DNA from: Betaproteobacteria bacterium | Lineage (GTDB): Bacteria; Pseudomonadota; Gammaproteobacteria; Burkholderiales; Burkholderiaceae | Direction: 5' to 3' | Assembly (NCBI GenBank): GCA_009921765.1 | Contig: RFXC01000148.1 | Span: forward strand, 1 to 10,907 | DNA: 10,907 nt | Shown here: in pieces, positions 7,177 to 10,907 of the stretch | How the letters are laid out: the number at the start of each line of letters is the position of its first letter | How positions within the stretch are numbered: the stretch's first letter is position 1 | Notes under the pieces: model-generated | What the model saw: the letters and a program-made list of their open reading frames with translations, nothing else | What the model was told of the DNA's origin: nothing | Database searches by the model: none | Program-made: the position numbers and the translations under genes

Positions 7177-8892
7177 GTGAGTTCTGAATCTGCCCGTCAA
7201 CAAGAGCTCGATCAATTCCTCGCCGCGCGCAAGGCGCTGCTCGAGCACCGCACATCCTGGCAGGCTGCGGTCAGCGCGTTTCGCTGGCCCAAGCTCGAAC
7301 ATTTCAACTGGGCGCGTGACTATTTCGATGGCATTGCACGCGGCAACCCGGCGCCTGCGTTGCACATCGTTGAAGAGTCCGGCGAGGAAGCGCGCCTCAC
7401 CTATGATGAACTGCGACGCCGCTCCAACCAGGTGGCTTCGTTTCTGGTGGCGCAGGGCGCGCGCCGGGGCGATCGAGTCCTGCTCATGCTGGGCAATGAG
7501 GTTGCGCTCTGGGAAACCATGCTGGCGGCCGTCAAGCTGGGGGCGGTGCTCATCCCTGCCACCACATTGCTCTCGGGCGATGATCTGGCCGACCGCCTGC
7601 GACGGGGGCGGGTGCGCTGGGTGATCACCAACGCGGCGGGCGTGGGCAAGTTCGCTGCGCTGGCGCCAGACACGCTGGCGGGGGTGGGGCTCATTTCGGT
7701 GCGCGGGGCGCCGACTTCAGGTTGGACCGACTTTGCGCTGAGTGAGGGCGCCCCCACCGAGTTCAACCCTCCCGAGCCTACGCGCGCCAGTGATCCGTTG
7801 CTCGAGTACTTCACCTCGGGTACCACGGCGCGGCCAAAGTTGGTTCAGCACACCCAGGCGAGTTATCCGGTTGGGCATCTGTCCACGCTCTACTGGCTGG
7901 GGCTCAAGCCTGGCGATGTGCACTGGACCATCAGCTCTCCCGGCTGGGCCAAGCACGCCTGGAGCTGTTTCTTTGCGCCCTTCAACGCCCAGGCCTGCGT
8001 GTTCATCTACAACTACACGCGCTTCAACGGTCCGGCCGTGCTCGATGTGCTGGTACGTCACCAGGTCAACACACTCTGTGCGCCGCCCACCGTCTGGCGG
8101 ATGCTGATCCTGGAGGAATTGGGTCGCTGGCCCGTCAAGCTCAGGGAACTCATCTCGGCAGGTGAGCCGCTTAATCCTGAAGTCATTGAGCAGGTGAGGC
8201 GAGCCTGGAACATCACCATCCGCGACGGCTACGGACAAACCGAAACCACCGCGCAAATTGGTAACCCACCGGGTGCCGTGCTCAAACCCGGCTCCATGGG
8301 GCGGCCGCTTCCCGGCTACAGCATTGTTTTGCTTGACGCCGACGGTCAGCCCGCCGATGAGGGTGAAATCTGCATTGATCTGTCGGCCCGCCCACTTGCG
8401 CTCATGAATGGCTATGCCGACGACATCGACAAAACCGCCGAAGTCATGCGCGACGGCTTCTACCACACGGGCGATGTTGGCGTGCGGGACGCCGAGGGCT
8501 ACATCACCTACGTTGGGCGAGCCGATGATGTGTTCAAGGCGTCTGGGTATCGCATCAGCCCGTTCGAACTCGAAAGTGTGCTGATCGAGCACCCTGCAGT
8601 GGCCGAGGCGGCGGTCGTGCCGTCGCCTGACCCGGTGCGGGGGTATGTCCCCAAGGCGTATCTGATGCTGTCGCCAGGGCATGCCGCGGTTGCCGAGACA
8701 GCCGCCAGCATTTTCCAGTTCCTGCGCGAGCGGCTATCGGCCTACAAGCTGGTGCGTCGCATTGAATTCGCCGAGTTGCCTAAAACCATTTCGGGGAAGA
8801 TCCGTCGTGTGGAGTTGCGGGGACAGGAAAAAGGCCGGCCGGAATCGGGGCGGCGCAATTCCGTCGAGTTCCTTGAAGACGAATTCCGATAG
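7177..8892 (+). CDS. AMP-forming acyl-CoA synthetase (ANL superfamily)
   Basis: The protein has 571 residues and starts at GTG with a good Shine-Dalgarno. It is complete in length for an acyl-CoA/acetyl-CoA-synthetase-like enzyme, which activates a carboxylic acid with ATP to an acyl-AMP and then forms the CoA thioester in the cytoplasm. Visible motifs are the phosphate-binding loop YFTSGTTARPK (211-221), GYGQTET for adenylate binding, YHTGDVG with the adenylate-ribose Asp, GRADDVFKASGYRISPFELE at the hinge, and PKTISGKIRR with the catalytic Lys541. The sequence (SPGWAKHAWSCFFAP region, NPPGAVLKPGSMGRPLPG) resembles the medium-chain/acetyl-type group, but the acid substrate cannot be told. 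It is last in the operon after CobW and the PDZ pseudoprotease. The broken enoyl-CoA hydratase nearby fits a former fatty or aromatic acid degradation context. No clear intrinsic terminator follows the stop. Confidence 0.93.
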   Translation: MSSESARQQELDQFLAARKALLEHRTSWQAAVSAFRWPKLEHFNWARDYFDGIARGNPAPALHIVEESGEEARLTYDELRRRSNQVASFLVAQGARRGDRVLLMLGNEVALWETMLAAVKLGAVLIPATTLLSGDDLADRLRRGRVRWVITNAAGVGKFAALAPDTLAGVGLISVRGAPTSGWTDFALSEGAPTEFNPPEPTRASDPLLEYFTSGTTARPKLVQHTQASYPVGHLSTLYWLGLKPGDVHWTISSPGWAKHAWSCFFAPFNAQACVFIYNYTRFNGPAVLDVLVRHQVNTLCAPPTVWRMLILEELGRWPVKLRELISAGEPLNPEVIEQVRRAWNITIRDGYGQTETTAQIGNPPGAVLKPGSMGRPLPGYSIVLLDADGQPADEGEICIDLSARPLALMNGYADDIDKTAEVMRDGFYHTGDVGVRDAEGYITYVGRADDVFKASGYRISPFELESVLIEHPAVAEAAVVPSPDPVRGYVPKAYLMLSPGHAAVAETAASIFQFLRERLSAYKLVRRIEFAELPKTISGKIRRVELRGQEKGRPESGRRNSVEFLEDEFR

Positions 8893-8960
8893 GCGCAAAC
8901 CATCTTCCTATTTCCCCGCGCTCACCCTGGTAATCACTTCCTTCACGCGCGAAGCGACGT

Positions 8961-8966
8961 TACACT
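8961..8966 (+). promoter_or_regulatory. Candidate -10 box ahead of the manganese riboswitch
   Basis: TACACT at 8961-8966 matches four of six -10 consensus bases and would start transcription near 8973, just at the first aptamer helix. The -35 region around 8938-8943 (TTCCTT) is poor, so this is a weak prediction. Confidence 0.35.
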
Positions 8967-8972
8967 GCTCGA

Positions 8973-9107
8973 ATCGTTGGGGAGTAGCCACGTCGGCTGG
9001 AGTCTCATGAGGCACCGGTCGGTTCGCCAGTTCGTCATTACGAGGTGATAAACCTCCGGGCTGTCGGGCGTAGAACCACAAGCACAAGCTTGGCAAGACC
9101 TTCGATC
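8973..9107 (+). promoter_or_regulatory. yybP-ykoY family (manganese) riboswitch aptamer
   Basis: The two hallmark segments of this riboswitch are present in the right order and spacing: GGGGAGTAGCC at 8979-8989 and GGCAAGACC at 9092-9100, with a GTCATTACGAG segment (9033-9043) between them that resembles the conserved second binding loop. The closing helix P1 can form from ATCG (8973-8976) with CGAT (9103-9106) and GG (8979-8980) with CC (9099-9100), around a U-U internal loop. The next gene is a TerC/YjbE-type membrane protein, a known class controlled by this RNA. Known members bind Mn2+ and turn on exporter expression when Mn is high. Structure is by eye; no covariance model was run. Confidence 0.88.
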
Positions 9108-9172
9108 AAACGAGTCCGTTTCGGCTGATGTTCAGTCGGGCGGGCTGTTCGATTGATCGTTCTTGAAAGGTC
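9097..9172 (+). promoter_or_regulatory. Predicted Shine-Dalgarno-sequestering hairpin (riboswitch expression platform)
   Basis: GACCTTCGATCAA at 9097-9109 is the 3' strand of aptamer P1. Its two halves are exactly complementary to TTGATCG (9153-9159) and AAGGTC (9167-9172), with a 7-nt bulge (9160-9166) between them. The helix continues past one A-A mismatch as CGA (9111-9113) with TCG (9149-9151). AAGGTC contains the core of the Shine-Dalgarno of the TerC gene. P1 and this hairpin cannot form together, which suggests that Mn-bound aptamer frees the ribosome site. Confidence 0.7.
9166..9170 (+). promoter_or_regulatory. Shine-Dalgarno of the TerC-family gene
   Basis: AAAGG at 9166-9170 lies 7 nt before ATG 9178. 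It decides the start: an upstream TTG at 9163 would overlap this site and can be excluded. Confidence 0.8.
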
Positions 9173-9177
9173 CTGCC

Positions 9178-9888
9178 ATGGAACTATTTTCCATGGGATG
9201 GTGGTCTGCACTGGCAGCCATTATCCTTATCGATCTCGTCCTTGCTGGCGACAACGCCATCGTCATCGCGCTCGCAGCGCGTCGCCTCCCCCACCACCTA
9301 CAACGCCGAGCCATTGTCTGGGGTACGGTGGGTGCCATCGTCGTGCGTTCGGTCATGACGGTGGGCGTGGTCTGGCTCCTGAAGATCCCTGGCCTCATGT
9401 TGGTGGGTGGACTGGGGCTCCTCTGGATCGCCTACAAGTTGCTGGCCGACGGCGATTCCGACGACGCCCATCAGGAGGGCGGCGCCACCACCTTCTGGGG
9501 CGCCATGAAGACCATCGTCATTGCCGATGCGTTGATGGGCGTTGACAACGTGCTGGGCGTAGCGGGCGCCGCGCAGGGCTCCTTCGACCTGGTGGTGCTG
9601 GGTCTTCTTATCAGTGTGCCCATCGTGGTGTTTGGAAGCGCGGTCGTGCTTCGCCTCGTTCAGCGCTGGCCAATCATTATCCAGCTCGGCGCGGGCGTGC
9701 TGGCATTTACGGCAGCCAAGATGATCGTCAACGAGCCATGGCTTGATCCGGTTTTCGATGGGTCGGCTGGCTTGCAGGTCATTGCGCGCTGGGGCACCTA
9801 TGTTTCCGCCGTGGCTGGCGTGCTCTTGCTCGGCTGGTGGACTAGCCGTCGTCGTGTGGGCGACAGCCCGCGAATGGAGTCCGCCTAA
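9178..9888 (+). CDS. TerC/YjbE-family integral membrane protein, probable Mn2+ exporter
   Basis: The protein has 236 residues, mostly hydrophobic, with about seven membrane segments. It carries the paired acidic motifs of the TerC family in two halves: DLVLAGDNA (D19, D25, N26) and DALMGVDNV (D117, D123, N124), which in this family line a metal path. The length and the GDNAIVIALAAR segment fit the YjbE subgroup, whose genes are often preceded by the yybP-ykoY RNA, as here. The role is inferred to be export of Mn2+ from the cytoplasm (possibly loading metal onto exported enzymes); substrate is not shown by sequence alone. The start at ATG 9178 is supported by AAAGG. Regulation is probably translational through the upstream riboswitch. 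A small gene 83 bp downstream may share the transcript. Confidence 0.92.
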   Translation: MELFSMGWWSALAAIILIDLVLAGDNAIVIALAARRLPHHLQRRAIVWGTVGAIVVRSVMTVGVVWLLKIPGLMLVGGLGLLWIAYKLLADGDSDDAHQEGGATTFWGAMKTIVIADALMGVDNVLGVAGAAQGSFDLVVLGLLISVPIVVFGSAVVLRLVQRWPIIIQLGAGVLAFTAAKMIVNEPWLDPVFDGSAGLQVIARWGTYVSAVAGVLLLGWWTSRRRVGDSPRMESA

Positions 9889-9898
9889 TTTTTTGGGT

Positions 9899-9924
9899 GT
9901 CGGCAGCCGAGCAGGCTGGCCGAC
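9899..9924 (+). other. Intergenic hairpin after the TerC gene
   Basis: GTCGGCAGCC (9899-9908) pairs with GGCTGGCCGAC (9914-9924) over a 5-nt loop with one bulged base. No T-run follows it on either strand (the T-run 9889-9894 lies before it), so it is not a standard intrinsic terminator. It may slow transcription or protect the mRNA 3' side of terC-like coding sequence. Confidence 0.5.
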
Positions 9925-9971
9925 CTATTTCATTGTTCCTATCGATCAACTACGACAAAGGAAAACCGATC

Positions 9972-10421
9972 ATGGATACATTCGTCATCTTCATCAACGA
10001 CGCCGAATTCGCCAAGCGTCAGTTGCTAGCTTTCATTGAGGGCCACGCACCCGAGCGTTGGGTGCTGGTGGGGTGTCCGCCGCGACTGCCGCGCCACAGC
10101 GGGCGCTTCCTGTCGCAGCCTGCGCTCAAGCGTTGGCGGGCAGATTGGACCCGCGAAGCGACGCAGGACATCATTGAGCTGCTGAGCGCACGCGGGCATG
10201 AAGTGAGCACGCGAGTGGCGCATACCCCGTTGGTTGCGTTTACGAGACAGCTTCGTGGCGAATTGGGGCAAAGTGTTCGGTTGCTGGATGCGCGTCGTCC
10301 GCGTACCGGCGCCACGCTCGAGCCCATCACGCAGGCGCAGCCCGGCGATCGCGGTGACGCATGGAGTGCCACCGGCGGAGCGATTGCATTGGGTGCGCTG
10401 ATCACGATCGCCTCGGAGTAG
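9972..10421 (+). CDS. Uncharacterised 149-residue protein
   Basis: I do not recognise this protein. The start is placed at ATG 9972 (MDTFVIFINDAEF), with AAAGGA at 9957-9962 nine nt upstream; an upstream start at 9897 would lack a ribosome site and would run through a hairpin. The pattern looks alpha/beta: a strand DTFVIFIND, a helix, a strand WVLVGCPPR, a long charged helical stretch (about 50-78), a strand-like GHEVSTRVA, a helix and RLLDARRPR. This order loosely recalls universal-stress-like Rossmann folds, but no nucleotide-binding signature is visible. The C-terminus ends in a short hydrophobic Gly/Ala-rich stretch (GGAIALGALITIA), too short to be sure of as a membrane helix. It is basic and has a single Cys (in GCPPR). 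It follows the riboswitch-controlled TerC gene by 83 bp without a clear terminator and so may be induced with it; ssrA lies after it. Confidence 0.78.
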   Translation: MDTFVIFINDAEFAKRQLLAFIEGHAPERWVLVGCPPRLPRHSGRFLSQPALKRWRADWTREATQDIIELLSARGHEVSTRVAHTPLVAFTRQLRGELGQSVRLLDARRPRTGATLEPITQAQPGDRGDAWSATGGAIALGALITIASE

Positions 10422-10423
10422 GT

Positions 10424-10510
10424 CGGAAGCGGGAAGCGGTCGGCTGCAGTGGCGAGCCGACCGATGGCGGCGGTCCAACGCGAAATCCGCTGGTTTCGCC
10501 GCCGCTTCCG
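10424..10510 (+). other. Folded three-helix intergenic element upstream of ssrA
   Basis: Three nested inverted repeats form a three-way-junction pattern. An outer helix joins CGGAAGC (10424-10430) and GCTTCCG (10504-10510). The first inner hairpin joins CGGTCGGCT (10437-10445) and AGCCGACCG (10455-10463), a 9-bp stem with a 9-nt loop. The second inner hairpin starts with GGCGGCG (10466-10472) and CGCCGCC (10497-10503) and is extended by CCA/TGG and GCG/CGC. It begins 2 nt after the stop codon of the preceding gene and ends 3 nt before the ssrA -10 box. No T-run follows. It could be a transcript end, an mRNA 3'-end protector or a small RNA; function unknown. Confidence 0.6.
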
Positions 10511-10513
10511 GAC

Positions 10514-10519
10514 TATCAT
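10514..10519 (+). promoter_or_regulatory. Candidate -10 box of ssrA
   Basis: TATCAT at 10514-10519 matches five of six consensus bases and predicts a start near 10526, about 34 nt before the mature tmRNA 5' end, so a leader would be trimmed by RNase P. The -35 area (around 10491-10496, TGGTTT) is weak. Confidence 0.5.
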
Positions 10520-10559
10520 CTCGTTCTCTCCTGCAGCACATCTCTGTCACACGGAACAC

Positions 10560-10907
10560 GGGGCCGACCTGGTTTCGACGTGGGTAGCGAAGCGGCACAG
10601 GGCATGCCGAGGCGCCAAGTCCTCGTAAATCCTTTGGCAAACCAATAAACGCCAACGACGAGCGTTTCGCTCTCGCGGCTTAAACCCCGCGAGCGCCGCA
10701 ACAGTCAGCCGATGGGCTGGGCCTGACCGGGCAACCGGAAGGGCTGCGGTGTAACTTCAATCGGATAGCGCCCGGGCCGGGTCACTTGGTCCGGGGGCGA
10801 AACCCAAGGTGACTGGATGTGGGTCGGCCTGTCGACCGGCTAAGCCTGCATCGAGACCCAAGTAGATCGACTACGCATGTAGAACTGTTCGTAGAGGACT
10901 TGCGGAC
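10560..10907 (+). ncRNA. ssrA: tmRNA (ssrA), 3' end beyond the window
   Basis: The 5' end reads GGGGCCGACCTGGTTTCGACG, matching the conserved tmRNA start. The tag frame, pseudoknot-rich middle and the region CGTAGAGGACTTGCGGAC just before the 3' T-arm are all present in order. The T-loop and acceptor strand ending in CCA are missing, cut off by the window; I estimate about 28 more nt. tmRNA charged with alanine, with SmpB, rescues stalled ribosomes and tags the nascent peptide for proteolysis. The one-piece arrangement is the usual form in betaproteobacteria. Confidence 0.97.
10652..10684 (+). other. tmRNA proteolysis-tag reading frame
   Basis: Codons from GCC 10652 to the stop TAA (10682-10684) encode ANDERFALAA, added after the alanine carried by the tmRNA itself. 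The LAA end is the ClpXP/ClpAP recognition type. This tag is characteristic of Burkholderiales such as Bordetella and Ralstonia. Confidence 0.95.

Noticed and set aside
7717..8682. A 321-codon open frame on the minus strand opposite the acyl-CoA synthetase.
   Set aside because: It lies fully inside a well-conserved gene on the other strand; long antisense frames are expected at this GC content and the product shows no family motifs.
8941..8954. Short CTTC/GAAG hairpin as a terminator of the acyl-CoA synthetase operon.
   Set aside because: The stem is only 4 bp and no T-run follows.
9163..9177. TTG 9163 as the TerC start, adding five residues.
   Set aside because: It would overlap the Shine-Dalgarno at 9166-9170; ATG 9178 has correct spacing and matches the family N-terminus.
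9889..9924. T-run and hairpin after the TerC gene as an intrinsic terminator.
   Set aside because: The T-run comes before the hairpin on the plus strand, and on the minus strand it becomes an A-run, so the order is wrong in both directions.
9897..9971. Upstream start for the 149-residue protein adding 25 residues.
   Set aside because: The added part runs through the intergenic hairpin, has no ribosome site, and the start at 9972 has a good one.
1..10907. CRISPR arrays, insertion sequences, tRNA genes, prophage or toxin-antitoxin modules.
   Set aside because: No regular spaced repeats, transposase-like frames, terminal inverted repeats or cloverleaf sequences were seen by reading both strands.

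Overview
The window looks like a GC-rich betaproteobacterial chromosome, most likely Burkholderiales. The strongest evidence is the tmRNA gene at the right edge: its tag reading frame encodes ANDERFALAA, a tag known from Bordetella/Ralstonia-type genomes, and its 5' end carries the usual proteobacterial tmRNA sequence. There are no insertion sequences, CRISPR arrays, tRNAs or phage genes. The layout is very compact: protein genes overlap or lie 6-32 bp apart from the left edge to about 8.9 kb, and the only sizeable non-coding stretches (right third) hold RNA elements.

Left part (1-3553, minus strand): a helicase gene with an N-terminal PD-(D/E)XK nuclease-like domain, an XPD/DinG-type helicase core and four Fe-S cysteines. 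It is followed with an ATGA stop/start overlap by a membrane glycosyltransferase of the GT39/ArnT-like (PMT_2) type that runs off the window. The helicase start region overlaps head-to-head with a plus-strand gene.

Middle (3522-4993): two damaged genes facing each other with a 6-bp gap. The first is a secreted or lipoprotein-like class I methyltransferase that has lost its SAM-binding motif through an out-of-frame deletion. The second, on the minus strand, is an enoyl-CoA hydratase/isomerase whose N-terminal segment is broken by an apparent 1-base loss plus an out-of-frame deletion. The two lesions are similar in size (about 35 codons each), so they are either real gene decay or assembly/sequencing faults.

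Operon 5018-8892 (plus strand): a CobW/COG0523 metallochaperone GTPase with a His-rich loop, then a cytosolic HtrA-like PDZ protein lacking the catalytic His and Asp, then an AMP-forming acyl-CoA synthetase with a GTG start and a strong Shine-Dalgarno. The divergent enoyl-CoA hydratase remnant suggests an older acyl-CoA degradation theme.

Right part (8893-10907): a yybP-ykoY-type manganese riboswitch leads a TerC/YjbE-family membrane protein gene, a probable Mn2+ exporter. The 3' strand of the aptamer's closing helix can instead pair over the Shine-Dalgarno of that gene, giving a readable model for a translational ON switch. An unrecognised 149-residue protein gene follows, probably in the same transcript. 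Then comes a strongly folded three-helix intergenic element, a -10 box, and ssrA (tmRNA), cut by the window end before its 3' terminus.
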